The notes under the pieces were generated by a model. That model did no database searches, was not told where the DNA came from, and saw nothing but the letters and a program-made list of their open reading frames with translations. Shown here one piece after another: positions 17,001-24,706 of a DNA stretch of 34,621 nt (position 1 is its first letter; each line of letters begins with the position of its first letter). The position numbers and the translations under genes are program-made. The stretch lies in NCBI GenBank assembly GCA_002685655.1, contig NYXM01000033.1, positions 1 to 34,621 on the forward strand. Direction: 5' to 3'. The stretch comes from Planctomycetaceae bacterium. GTDB lineage: Bacteria; Planctomycetota; Planctomycetia; Pirellulales; Pirellulaceae.

Positions 17001-17326
17001 CCACCAGCGAGCGGTCTGCCAGAGGAACTGAACGGCCGTGGCGCCGCGGCGACCGATGGCAGGCGACCAATTCCGTCTCGGCCAGCTGGAGCTGAGCCCA
17101 ACGGCGTAAAGCGGGCACTGGGAGGCGCAATGATCGGAGGCGCACTAGCCCCTGAAGTGACCGCCGGTGACGTGACCGGGTACCGGTCGCCGTCAGACGC
17201 CGTTTGACCGACTGATGCGGTCGCTTGTGCCAGCTGTGTTGTGAGAGGATGAGCCGTCGCCGGACTGGCCAACGCAAGCCCCAGGGATAGGGTGACAGTC
17301 AACGACAAATAGGCGATCGCTTTCAA
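14063..17326 (-). CDS. Secretin of a type IV pilus / type II secretion-like system
   Basis: A 1087-residue outer-membrane secretin. The start is TTG with AAGGAG 7 nt upstream. The signal peptide is MKAIAYLSLTVTLSLGLALA, cut near PATAHP. A Pro/Ser-rich stretch follows (about 30-110), then TPR-like helices (about 110-450: LLRGELDSALRLAEQAQ, GMAALEGQDRGRALQLFREA). An N0/STN-like domain is at about 515-600 (RFTNRPLKEVLDDLGSMSNV), then an N-domain with SLVISQTQDVHDQIADLLEQ. The secretin core runs from about 840 and contains VSVPDGGTVLLGGIKR and GVPVLSKLPYINRLFKN, the family signature, ending LMVTPRIIIQEEEE. It should form the outer-membrane pore for the PilM/PilO-like proteins encoded upstream. 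It is nearer Amuc_1098/PilQ-like systems than a classic GspD locus (inference). Confidence 0.92.
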   Translation of the reverse strand: MKAIAYLSLTVTLSLGLALASPATAHPLTTQLAQATASVGQTASDGDRYPVTSPAVTSGASAPPIIAPPSARFTPLGSAPAGRDGIGRLPSVAAAPRPFSSSGRPLAGGRVVSHPAKDRASQLVFQAQQQLLRGELDSALRLAEQAQRLQVPKEAFGPQEMRPWQVLMEIERRQKGVVPASKFTLPQRAAGFPVQRGIYNPNTDPSSNMRAQIRVPTPAGPPSVQPLGRQLFEQGMAALEGQDRGRALQLFREAWQHQSDLDPSTRQQLTDKLSLLSSARDIVSSGREPSPLEQVDTAQELLRQQLYGEFSIEGKAADKQMKAEPFAALERMEKIRAKVGASDLSPGSQKQLLTLIDRKTIQFRSYIDQHRSEIEQDDRNAAILASIDRDQAIKSETQNKIAQLVEEYNDLIEEQRWKEAEVRAKQVRALDPDSPIARTLMINASFGYRIREQQNIAELNEKGVYRALSNVGASATPFDDNNPIDFGNVDNWMALNKSPYRGGEMKHRQLSPTEIKIQAALKEQVQVRFTNRPLKEVLDDLGSMSNVNIYADPQGLSAEGVTSDTPITINLTEAVSLQSALKLILEPLRLSYVIQHEVLRVTSEQSGDANVYTDVYNVADLVIPIPNFVPGYNVGLPAAIREAHRALGYGDGIPSAMGPFTIAPTDLQGSVSTSASVLAQSNSFGLQSRSGSRPSTPLGYGNGSMGGAALADFDTLIELITSTIAPDTWDDVGGPGAIESFPTNLSLVISQTQDVHDQIADLLEQLRRLQDLQVTIEVRFITLRDDFFEQMGIDFDFDIDDNVTQLPQDDSGNSVTIGLDATGIPTADLDISFNQGSFAASQPAFGGFDAASAASIGFAILSDIEAFFVLQAAQGDQRSNVLQAPKVTLFNGQQASVSDTSQRPFVTSLIPVVGDFAAAHQPVIVVLSEGTSLSVQAVVSSDRRFVRLTLVPFFSQIGEVEEFTFDGTTTTDSGSNVVDPDGNPTAQDNVTTTTAGTTVQLPTFAFTTVSTTVSVPDGGTVLLGGIKRLREGRNEQGVPVLSKLPYINRLFKNVGIGRESQSLMLMVTPRIIIQEEEEEKLGIELTQ

Positions 17327-17525
17327 CGCGATTCTCCTTCTTTGAGGTGCTTCGAATCGAAGAGGCCAAGTTTCAACTTCTGATACGCTGCTTCATTCTT
17401 GTCGTTTGCGTTCGCGAGAATTCGCGTCTAAGCAACTCAAAGACAAGCGTTGACGTACCACAACAGTCAGTGACCACCGCGATTTGACAACCGTGACAGG
17501 GTTTTCTCCGTAGATGAGAGCGGGA

Positions 17526-17554
17526 TAAATACTGGCAGTCCAGACGACCGTCAA
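17526..17554 (-). promoter_or_regulatory. Candidate sigma-70 promoter of the secretin gene
   Basis: On the minus strand TTGACG (17554-17549) and TATTTA (17531-17526) are separated by 17 nt. It starts a few bases past the terminator hairpin. The predicted leader to the TTG start is about 190 nt. The -35 is good and the -10 only fair. Confidence 0.38.
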
Positions 17555-17565
17555 GGTCACTTTGT

Positions 17566-17605
17566 CAAGAAAAAGAAAACAGCCACTGTTTTGCAGTGGC
17601 TGTTT
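17566..17605 (-). terminator. Intrinsic terminator of the pilM-like operon
   Basis: AAACAGCCACTG (minus strand, 17605-17594) pairs perfectly over 12 bp with CAGTGGCTGTTT (17588-17577) around a 5-nt loop. On the minus strand the stem is followed by TTTCTTTTTCTT. This is a textbook rho-independent terminator, 57 nt after the TAG of the second Gly/Met-rich gene. Confidence 0.88.
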
Positions 17606-17661
17606 GAATCCAAAAGCATTTTGATACGACCGTTAGAGCAGTCGTTTCACTGGGACTGGTG

Positions 17662-20124
17662 CTATTCGTCGTCGCTACCGCCTCGACCCCTGCGGCCTCT
17701 ACCACGGCCACCCTCACCGTCGTCACCACCTTCGTCGCCTTCACCATAGCCACCTTCACCATAGCCTCCCATGCCCTCCATATCTCCCATGCCCTCGCCG
17801 TCGCCGAGGCCGCCGAACATCGAGTCGTCGGTGGCGGCGGGTACCGGTGGCAATCGTTTCTTGAACCCGTCCCAGTCGTCCAATTCGTTCTTGACAAAGA
17901 ATTCACCCTTCTCGTTCAAGAATAAGAATTCGGCAGGCGAGAAAAGCGGATTGTCTTCTTGCTCGTCCTTGGGAACAGGTAGCGGCCTGCCACCGATGAA
18001 GTCCAAGACCATGCGATTGGTCTTAAAAGGATACTCCTTGATCGTCTTGTACTGAAGTGAAACTGGATGCACCACATCCGCGTCCAGATCGAAGTTCAGA
18101 AAGGTGCCGCGATGGGCGTCCACCAAACCAGGAACTTCGATGGCGCGTTTTGCGTCCCAAACGACCGACATGACTTTTGCAGATCGTTCGACGGCCATCA
18201 GGTCGAATTGGTTACCAAACGAATCGTTGATCACCTTTGGTTTTTCCATCGAGATTTCACCACCCAGCGTTTGGTTGCTGGGTCCGAACGAAACAACAGC
18301 ACTCGGTTCGCTGAACTCTGTCACGCGAAAATAAGATAAACGGCTCTTTGCTGCAGCTTCCTTGGCCTTGACGTCCGTGATACGAGTTCGGACGGCCGTG
18401 GAAAGTGCTCGCACATTCGGTTCGGCGAGAGGATTCTTGGGATGATTCGGGTCTTCCACCCAGAGCTGGATGCGATAGCGGTATTTCTTGGTCGTGTCTT
18501 TGATGGAAAGGTCAAAGAAGCGAACCATCAGATATTCGACGGTGGGGCCAAATGTGGGGATGCCGCCCATGCCATCGCCCATGCCGCCATACCCGCCATA
18601 CCCGCCGCTACCTTCCTCGCCATATCCACCCATTCCTTCCATGCCAGACGCACCCATGCCAGGTGCACCCATACCAGGTGCACCCATGCCAGACGCACCC
18701 AAACCAGGTGCACCCATACCAGGTGCACCCATACCAGGTGCACCCATGCCAGGTGCACCCATGCCAGGTGCACCCATGCCAGGCGCACCCATGCCATATC
18801 CATTCATACCTTGCATACCAGAGGTACCTTCACCGCTGAAACCCGCCTGCAAACCAGGACCACCGGTCAGCGACGGGCCGCTGTTGATACCCTGTGGCTC
18901 GTCTGAATCCTCAGGTGCGTCTTGTGCGTCATCCGTGTCGGGAATTTGTGGCGCGACCTGATATCGAGGAATCTTGCTGTGAATGGCAATATCATCGTAC
19001 GACTTCGACACAATTGGCGGTATAGGCATCGTCAGTATGCCGGGCATAACGTACCGTGGATCCGCGATTTCCGCGGGAAACCCTGCCCATCCGCCATAGG
19101 GTCGTCGCCTATCGTTCATCTGTTTCACAACAAATTCGGAGGTCGAAATCGCCTTCCATTCAAATTCCGTTTCGGTTTCGTCTTTAACTTCGGCGCGTTC
19201 CGCGTAGAAGCCCAAGTACGTTGGCACATCGCGCGACCTGGTGTAGCCCATGGCATTGGATAATTTGACATCGAATTCGTCCCACTGCTTCTTGTACGGA
19301 ATTCTCGCGGTCACACCAACCACGTGTCTCGTGATAACAAGCGCGCCGGATTGTGGTCGATAACCTTCGATGTTCGCTGGGTCCGCCATGCCCGCCACAC
19401 CGCCACCTCCTCCATATCCGCCCATTCCAGATCCGCCCATTGCAGATCCGCCTGGCATGGCACCGAGCATACTGCCTTCGTCACCTTCATCGTCCATCCC
19501 TCCGAATTCGCCAAGTCCGCCAAGAGCACCGGAACCTGAGCCCATTCCGGGAATGCCGCCATCCTCATCACCGTAGCCACCTAAGCCACCATAGGGATCA
19601 TTCTTGTCACGCTTCTTGCGCTTTTTTCGTTTCTTTTTGACCTCTTTCGCTTTCTTTGGCTCCATGATCTCATCGTCTTTGAGCGGATCCACTTCGCCTC
19701 GAACCGGCACATAGGCGACGGGGCCGTTCGACATCGCCACAGCTTCAATGTCCATCGGCGGATAGAGATCCGGATCCGTACGTTTTCGCCCTGACGGCTT
19801 TTGCGGGCCAGGATACACTGGGGCCGGATAGCCAATAGCGTTGATCGGTGCCTGGCCGGCGGTGGTTCGTTGAACGAACTCGGTCGGTCGTTCGTTCTCC
19901 GCCACGATCGTCGGAACGGGCAGCGGATCTGTGATGAATTTCTTGACTTCAACCGCCTTCGTCCTCAAAACGTCAGGACGCTTGTCACTGGCCAGGCCTT
20001 CGAGGCGTGAGCCTCGGTAGACAAACAAAACCAGTACCAAAACGACGACGCCGAGTACAATCTTCTCGACGTGCAGGGAAAAGAATCGCTTAAAAGCGTC
20101 TTTGTCTAAGCCAAGTTTCGCCAT
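17662..20124 (-). CDS. Large Gly/Met-rich single-pass membrane protein of the secretin locus
   Basis: An 820-residue protein. A short cytoplasmic head is followed by one membrane helix at residues 21-37 (KIVLGVVVLVLVLFVYRG). Next come a Pro-rich region, a Lys/Arg cluster at about 152-172 (KKRKKRKKRDK), a Gly-rich stretch to about 260, and a folded alpha/beta region to about 410. Residues about 443-492 are ten tandem pentapeptides of GMGAP type, followed by more Gly-rich sequence. A second folded region (about 535-770) precedes a C-terminal acidic Gly-rich tail. The start has GAGGAG 9 nt upstream. It occupies the place between the PilO-like gene and the secretin, as PilP (or Amuc_1099) does elsewhere, so a periplasmic connector to the secretin is the best guess. 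I do not recognise a named family. Confidence 0.8.
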   Translation of the reverse strand: MAKLGLDKDAFKRFFSLHVEKIVLGVVVLVLVLFVYRGSRLEGLASDKRPDVLRTKAVEVKKFITDPLPVPTIVAENERPTEFVQRTTAGQAPINAIGYPAPVYPGPQKPSGRKRTDPDLYPPMDIEAVAMSNGPVAYVPVRGEVDPLKDDEIMEPKKAKEVKKKRKKRKKRDKNDPYGGLGGYGDEDGGIPGMGSGSGALGGLGEFGGMDDEGDEGSMLGAMPGGSAMGGSGMGGYGGGGGVAGMADPANIEGYRPQSGALVITRHVVGVTARIPYKKQWDEFDVKLSNAMGYTRSRDVPTYLGFYAERAEVKDETETEFEWKAISTSEFVVKQMNDRRRPYGGWAGFPAEIADPRYVMPGILTMPIPPIVSKSYDDIAIHSKIPRYQVAPQIPDTDDAQDAPEDSDEPQGINSGPSLTGGPGLQAGFSGEGTSGMQGMNGYGMGAPGMGAPGMGAPGMGAPGMGAPGMGAPGLGASGMGAPGMGAPGMGASGMEGMGGYGEEGSGGYGGYGGMGDGMGGIPTFGPTVEYLMVRFFDLSIKDTTKKYRYRIQLWVEDPNHPKNPLAEPNVRALSTAVRTRITDVKAKEAAAKSRLSYFRVTEFSEPSAVVSFGPSNQTLGGEISMEKPKVINDSFGNQFDLMAVERSAKVMSVVWDAKRAIEVPGLVDAHRGTFLNFDLDADVVHPVSLQYKTIKEYPFKTNRMVLDFIGGRPLPVPKDEQEDNPLFSPAEFLFLNEKGEFFVKNELDDWDGFKKRLPPVPAATDDSMFGGLGDGEGMGDMEGMGGYGEGGYGEGDEGGDDGEGGRGRGRRGRGGSDDE
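18646..18795. repeat. Tandem repeat, ten 15-bp units
   Basis: Ten consecutive copies of a 15-bp unit, aggtgcacccatgcc with variants at three positions (agacgc, aggcgc, ataccn). They lie wholly inside the coding region and encode GMGAP/GMGAS/GLGAS pentapeptides. Because the unit is a multiple of three, copy-number change by slippage would keep the frame. Confidence 0.95.
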
Positions 20125-20177
20125 CGTGTGGCTCCTCGTGTCGTTGCGAGGTACGTCCTCGATTTTGTCTTTTTCGC

Positions 20178-20199
20178 ACGCCGTCGTTCCTAACGGCGT
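20178..20199 (-). other. Hairpin in the leader of the Gly-rich gene
   Basis: ACGCCGT (20199-20193 on the minus strand) pairs with ACGGCGT (20184-20178) around an 8-nt loop. It begins right after the predicted transcription start of the -10 element at 20208-20216. No T-tract follows, so it is more likely to stabilise or regulate the mRNA than to end it. Confidence 0.4.
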
Positions 20200-20207
20200 A
20201 CGAATTC

Positions 20208-20232
20208 AGTATAGCAGTTCGACCCTTGTCAA
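20208..20232 (-). promoter_or_regulatory. Candidate internal promoter with extended -10
   Basis: The minus strand carries TGCTATACT (20216-20208), a strong extended -10 (TGnTATAAT type). A TTGACA (20232-20227) lies upstream, but only 13 nt away, too short for a normal -35, so the extended -10 would have to carry the activity. It sits in the 152-bp gap between the PilO-like gene and the Gly-rich gene. Confidence 0.42.
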
Positions 20233-20276
20233 GCAGGCTCAGATCGCCCGATTCGTTGGTTTTTACTCATGTGCTC

Positions 20277-22277
20277 TTAGCCACCAGCCTGCGCAGGCTG
20301 ATTCAATTGGTCGCCAATTTCCGGGTCTGCTCCTCCAGCCGCCGCTCCAGCTCCAGGAGCAGCGTCTGCCGGTGTCGTTGCGTCGGTCGCAGGTGGTGCA
20401 CTGGTATCATCGACCGGTGCTGTGGGCGTTGTCGTGCTGCCTTCCAGATCCGTATCCGCCGTGACCTGACTTGTCGCCTCTTGTAAACGCAGGCTAATCG
20501 GATTGTAGATGTACACCATTCCGTAGATTTCGACAGGCAGATCGTAGGGTGAAACGTCACTAAACGCGCCGCTGCTTCCATCACCGCCCTCGTAACCACC
20601 GGGACCTTCTCCCATCCCGCTTCCCATTCCGAACGAACTTCCCTCGCCGGCCGCTCCTTCATCGCCGAAGCCGGCACCAAGACCGCCACCAAGGCCGCCA
20701 CCAAGGCCACCGCCAAGACTCCCACCCATTCCACCAGACATCATTCCCCCGCTCATTCCGCCGCCCATTCCGCCAGGATATGAACCTCCCATGCCCCCAA
20801 TCATGCCGCCATTACCGCTGGAACCACTACCGATTCTGTTAACGCGCACCTGCCGAACTTCAACCACTAAGTTCGAGCTTCCACAAGCTGCGATAAAATT
20901 GTGCAGTTTGCGCTGATCAATGACCATACCCATCCGAATGGGAATCCGTTTGGCGACCACCAGGAAGGCGTTCGCAGGTGCTGGGTTTTCTGACTCCATC
21001 ACCTCGCGCAATCGACTGGCGGCGATTGGAACATAGTTGTTGTCGACGTATCGGTTGTGTGCCGGATCGTTGCTTGCGACCGCCATCGCCCCGCCTTCGC
21101 CAAGCATACCAGAGCCTTCCATACCAGAGCCTTCCATACCAGAGCCGTCCATGCCAGAGCCTTCCATCCCGCCGGTTTCACCATCCATGCCAGCACCGCC
21201 CATCGCGCTGGCTCCTGACCCCATGCCTGATTCACCGTAGCCTTCCATCCCGCTGCCGGGTCCTCCCATCCCGTCCATCATTCCAAGCCCGCCTTCGCCA
21301 CCGGTGCCACCGGCAGCAGCTTGAAGACGCTGCACGCGGCTGGTTGTAGGTCCAACTTCTCGTCCCATCTGGATATATTTGATTTCCTTGACCGTCGCGT
21401 TGTAACGCGCCGTTGCGCCCTGGTTCGTGGTGGCCACAATTCGCATCAAGGCTTGCATGACCCAGAGATTCTCTTGGGCGTACAGAATGTCCAAAGTCCC
21501 AGGTTTTCCGCCAGGCAATCTTCTCCAATCAAACCTCATACTTTGCAATCGCGTTTGGTCCGATGGATCCCATGTGACGATCGCCGTTGAAACAGCACCT
21601 AAACCTGTGCCTGGTAAACCAGACTGACCGCCCATCCCACCGCCAAAAACTCCGCTCGCGCCGCTGCCAAAACCACCATCGCTGCCACCGCCATAACCAC
21701 CTTCGGTGTCACCACCAAAACCACCTTCGCCAAGACCACCTTCCATGCCACTGCCCCGCATGCCTTCACCACCACCTCCGGCCCCCGAAGGCAACCAATC
21801 GGCACCGATGATCTGGGCTAGTTTTGGCAGTTCTTCCTGGATGTAATTTCGATAAAGTTCGCGAAATTGGACATCGATTTCGTTGGTCGGATCGTTGGGG
21901 GCGTATTTCAGTTTCTCGATCGGACGATACTCGTCCACTTGAGCAATGAACTCGTCCCCCAGCTCTTCAGGCCAGACAAGGAATTTGCGTTGCTGCTCGT
22001 ATTGAATCTTCCATGCAGCCACGACTTCCGCGATGATCTCTTTTTCTAATTTCTCCAACCCTTGCTGGGATAGAGAATTGGGATGAGCGGGTGTTTTCCT
22101 AATGGCAGTGTCGATGCTAAAAGCTTTATCGATCCGACTTTTCCCTTGCTTGGTGGCATCGTTCATGCCGGAGGTGGTGACAAACCAACCGCCCAACAGC
22201 AACGGCACCATGATGCTACAGACGACCCAAAACCAGTGCTTGACGAGTTTTGATAAAATCAGCTTGACTTGATCCAC
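20277..22277 (-). CDS. Gly/Met-rich single-pass membrane protein at the PilO position (Amuc_1100-like)
   Basis: A 666-residue protein. The GTG start lies 2 nt past the TAA of the pilM-like gene, with GGAAGGGAG just upstream, so translation is coupled. A membrane helix spans about residues 15-33 (WFWVVCSIMVPLLLGGWFV) with a long helical region after it, as in PilO/Amuc_1100 proteins. Gly-rich segments (about 165-225, 325-395, 465-575) separate folded pieces, among them ALMRIVATTNQGATARYNAT and PANAFLVVAKRIPIRMGMVI. Tandem 15-bp units (GSGME type) lie at 21106-21165 and 12-bp units (GGGL) near 20680-20716. The C-terminus is Ala/Pro/Thr-rich. Expected role: inner-membrane alignment subunit joining the PilM-N fusion to the secretin. 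The PilO assignment rests on topology and gene order, not on clear motifs. Confidence 0.75.
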   Translation of the reverse strand: MDQVKLILSKLVKHWFWVVCSIMVPLLLGGWFVTTSGMNDATKQGKSRIDKAFSIDTAIRKTPAHPNSLSQQGLEKLEKEIIAEVVAAWKIQYEQQRKFLVWPEELGDEFIAQVDEYRPIEKLKYAPNDPTNEIDVQFRELYRNYIQEELPKLAQIIGADWLPSGAGGGGEGMRGSGMEGGLGEGGFGGDTEGGYGGGSDGGFGSGASGVFGGGMGGQSGLPGTGLGAVSTAIVTWDPSDQTRLQSMRFDWRRLPGGKPGTLDILYAQENLWVMQALMRIVATTNQGATARYNATVKEIKYIQMGREVGPTTSRVQRLQAAAGGTGGEGGLGMMDGMGGPGSGMEGYGESGMGSGASAMGGAGMDGETGGMEGSGMDGSGMEGSGMEGSGMLGEGGAMAVASNDPAHNRYVDNNYVPIAASRLREVMESENPAPANAFLVVAKRIPIRMGMVIDQRKLHNFIAACGSSNLVVEVRQVRVNRIGSGSSGNGGMIGGMGGSYPGGMGGGMSGGMMSGGMGGSLGGGLGGGLGGGLGAGFGDEGAAGEGSSFGMGSGMGEGPGGYEGGDGSSGAFSDVSPYDLPVEIYGMVYIYNPISLRLQEATSQVTADTDLEGSTTTPTAPVDDTSAPPATDATTPADAAPGAGAAAGGADPEIGDQLNQPAQAGG
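21106..21165. repeat. Tandem repeat, four 15-bp units
   Basis: Four adjacent copies of ataccagagccttcc, with single-base variants in the last two, lie inside the PilO-position gene and encode GMEGS/GMDGS pentapeptides. They are frame-neutral on expansion or contraction. Confidence 0.9.
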
Positions 22278-22279
22278 AA

Positions 22280-24706
22280 TTAGCTCCCTTCCTCAGTTTC
22301 GGATGCATCCCCTGCTGCGGGTGTTGCTGGATCACTTCCAGCCTGTTCGGCGGCTGCCTTTGCGGCGTCGGCTGCTGCCTTTTGCAACGCTTTTTCCCGA
22401 TCCTCGCGCTCTTGAACGCGAGTGGTCAAGCGGTTTTCCTGCCACACAAACTGGACCGTGAACGAGTGTTTTTTGACGGAAAAGAACTGGGGTTCCACCT
22501 CTGCGCCCTCGGCTGCCGGGCCACCCGGTCCGGCTGGACCACTACCGGCAAGTGATCCGGGTCCGGCAAGACCGCCTGGCGCTCCACCAAGCGCGCCCGG
22601 CGCATCACCGAATTCACCAGACGCTCCACCAAACCCACCCTCGCCCAAACCACCATTGGTACCGCCTGTGGTTGGGGCAAAATCAGGATTGGGGACTGGC
22701 GTCAATACTGGCTGACCGCTTTCTACGGCTAGGATGGGAAAGCCGATTCCCAGCTCTTTCATTGTGAACTCCGTCTGCGTTCCCGTTCCATCGCTCTTAT
22801 TTGGAAGAACAACGCTACCTCGCTCGAGTTCTTTCAGCAGGGTGCTTCGTACGTGCACGGCACCTCCCAAGCTGAGCGACTTGTTGAAGTAATGGTAGCC
22901 TTGGATTTCGATGATCCAGCCAGGGCCTGTGGGGCCAGGCAAGTCGAGTCCAGCGCCACCCGAATCTGCCCCGTCTTGCTCGTCCAACGTGCCTAGCTCG
23001 TCCAACATGTCTGACGAATCACTGTCACCTGTCTCTACCCCGGCAACGTCGTTGTCGCCGACCACCGGTTCGGCGATTGGAAATCTCTTCTTGAGAAACG
23101 CCATCAGCTCGTAGTTCTTTACCTGCACCTGATTGTTGGCCCACCATGTGGACAGATCGGGGAAGTACTCGGACTCGATATGATCGATGTAAAGCTCTCG
23201 CCGCTCGTCCAACGCCGTGTCTTTATGGCTTACGTACTCGCCAACCGGCATGTCTTGCGTAACGGGAAGGGCGGCGGTGATCGCCTTCATGAGCTCCAGC
23301 CATTGAATGCGACGGTCACCTGATCCGACAACTTCTTCGCCAACCTGGGTCATGAATTCCAGTTTGGCGACCTGGTTCTGATGCTCGGCTTTAAATCCAT
23401 CACTAGTTGTCTTGTGGCCTGCCATTTCGGCTTCCGCAGCTTCCCAAGTTACGCCGTTCGTGGCAGCGTTTTCCTGGACCTCGGACCAAACGCTGTACGT
23501 GAACACGAAGCTGAATGCACACGCCAGCATCAACGTGCTGAGCGAAGCAATGGCCCACGGTTTCTTCGCCCGCACGATCCTTGCCGTAGTAATCTCACGA
23601 GGCAAGAGGCTCGTCAGCAATCGGGCTTTCTTCAGCCCCTGCAAACACAATCCGTAGCTCACACCGAAGGCCAGAACGTTGTCTGTAAAAGCCGGTGAGG
23701 AGACGACTGACGGACCACCCAACAAGTTGTATTTCTCGAACTCAATGACTTCGTAGCCAAGGTTCTTTGCCACATACTGCTGGAGCCCCGGCAGCTTGAC
23801 CGTATTACCCAATAGGACCACACCACGAATCTTCGCCTTGCGATCAATTCCTTGGAAAAAGCCGATCGATCGCTGAACCTCGGTCACCAAATCGTTGAAG
23901 ATCGGGCGCATGGCTTGGAACACCGCCTTAGGGTCTTCCGCCTGACGCGCGTTTCGTTTGAGATGTTCGGCCTTGGCAAATGTCAGCTTGAGTTCCTTGG
24001 TAAGCTGTTTGGTGAAATGGTTACCGCCGAGCGGGATACTGCGTTGCCAGACACGAAAACCATTCGTAATCACCAAGTCCGTCGCGTCGGTTCCCATCGC
24101 CAGGATGACGATGGATTCGGGGGGCTCGTCCGGGTCGAATTCATCGGGATCGGGACCATCCGAAAGAATGTCGTACGAAACGAAATTGTAGATTGACAAC
24201 GGCGCCAACTGGACGATGTCCAATTCGATCTCGGCCTTGTCAAACGGCTGCAAATAGCGATAGACCTGCTCGCGTTTCATAGCGAACAAGCCAACCTCGG
24301 TATCAATGGCAAAACCATCAACTTCCGTGCCACCGGCCATCTGTTGGAAATCCCAGATGACCTCTTCCAGCGCAAAGGGAATCTGTTGTTTCGCTTCGTA
24401 TTGAACGATGTCCGGAATCCGTTTGACATCGACTGGCGGTGGCTTGAAGAACTTGGCGAGGCCGCTTTGGCCAGGCACCGAAATCGCGACCTTCGCGTCA
24501 ACGACCTCGTTCCGCGACAGAAACTGTTCCAGTGCCTCCTGAACGAGGGCCTCGGGATCAGCTTCGGGCTGGCTGAGAATCTTGGGATATTCGATGTAAT
24601 CGAATGCATCCGCGACAACCTGGCCATCTTCTTCCACGCACCGCAACGCCTTCAGGCCACATTGTCCTATGTCGATTCCCCAAACGTAATTTGGCTTTTT
24701 TGCCAT
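22280..24706 (-). CDS. pilM: PilM-like ATPase fused to a PilN-like membrane domain
   Basis: An 808-residue protein, far longer than a lone PilM (about 350). The N-terminal half is an actin-fold PilM/FtsA-like ATPase: phosphate-1 loop YVWGIDIGQCGLKALRCV at residues 8-25, phosphate-2 ILAMGTDATDLVI, and adenosine motif VVLLGNTVKLPGLQQYV. Near residue 367, LTSLLPREITTAR recalls the NLLP motif by which PilN binds PilM. A membrane helix follows (PWAIASLSTLMLACAFSFVF), then a periplasmic coiled-coil/alpha-beta region as in PilN, and a Gly/Pro/Ala-rich C-terminal part (about 680-740) with an Ala-rich charged tail. AGAGGA lies 8 nt before the ATG. It is the first gene of the operon, coupled to the PilO-position gene. 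It would recruit or align the pilus/secretion machinery at the inner membrane. Confidence 0.87.
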   Translation of the reverse strand: MAKKPNYVWGIDIGQCGLKALRCVEEDGQVVADAFDYIEYPKILSQPEADPEALVQEALEQFLSRNEVVDAKVAISVPGQSGLAKFFKPPPVDVKRIPDIVQYEAKQQIPFALEEVIWDFQQMAGGTEVDGFAIDTEVGLFAMKREQVYRYLQPFDKAEIELDIVQLAPLSIYNFVSYDILSDGPDPDEFDPDEPPESIVILAMGTDATDLVITNGFRVWQRSIPLGGNHFTKQLTKELKLTFAKAEHLKRNARQAEDPKAVFQAMRPIFNDLVTEVQRSIGFFQGIDRKAKIRGVVLLGNTVKLPGLQQYVAKNLGYEVIEFEKYNLLGGPSVVSSPAFTDNVLAFGVSYGLCLQGLKKARLLTSLLPREITTARIVRAKKPWAIASLSTLMLACAFSFVFTYSVWSEVQENAATNGVTWEAAEAEMAGHKTTSDGFKAEHQNQVAKLEFMTQVGEEVVGSGDRRIQWLELMKAITAALPVTQDMPVGEYVSHKDTALDERRELYIDHIESEYFPDLSTWWANNQVQVKNYELMAFLKKRFPIAEPVVGDNDVAGVETGDSDSSDMLDELGTLDEQDGADSGGAGLDLPGPTGPGWIIEIQGYHYFNKSLSLGGAVHVRSTLLKELERGSVVLPNKSDGTGTQTEFTMKELGIGFPILAVESGQPVLTPVPNPDFAPTTGGTNGGLGEGGFGGASGEFGDAPGALGGAPGGLAGPGSLAGSGPAGPGGPAAEGAEVEPQFFSVKKHSFTVQFVWQENRLTTRVQEREDREKALQKAAADAAKAAAEQAGSDPATPAAGDASETEEGS

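Larger units (their letters stand above)
17327..17661. other. Intergenic region between the Gly-rich gene and the secretin gene
   Basis: No coding region is visible. From right to left it holds the terminator of the upstream operon (17566-17605), a candidate promoter for the secretin (17526-17554) and a roughly 200-nt leader in which I see no clear riboswitch-like fold. Confidence 0.6.

Noticed and set aside
18646..18795. Regular repeats reminiscent of a CRISPR array
   Set aside because: Units are 15 bp, contiguous, without spacers, and code for pentapeptides in frame.
18442..18961. Plus-strand Pro/His/Cys-rich frames across the repeat
   Set aside because: They are by-products of translating the tandem repeat on the wrong strand.
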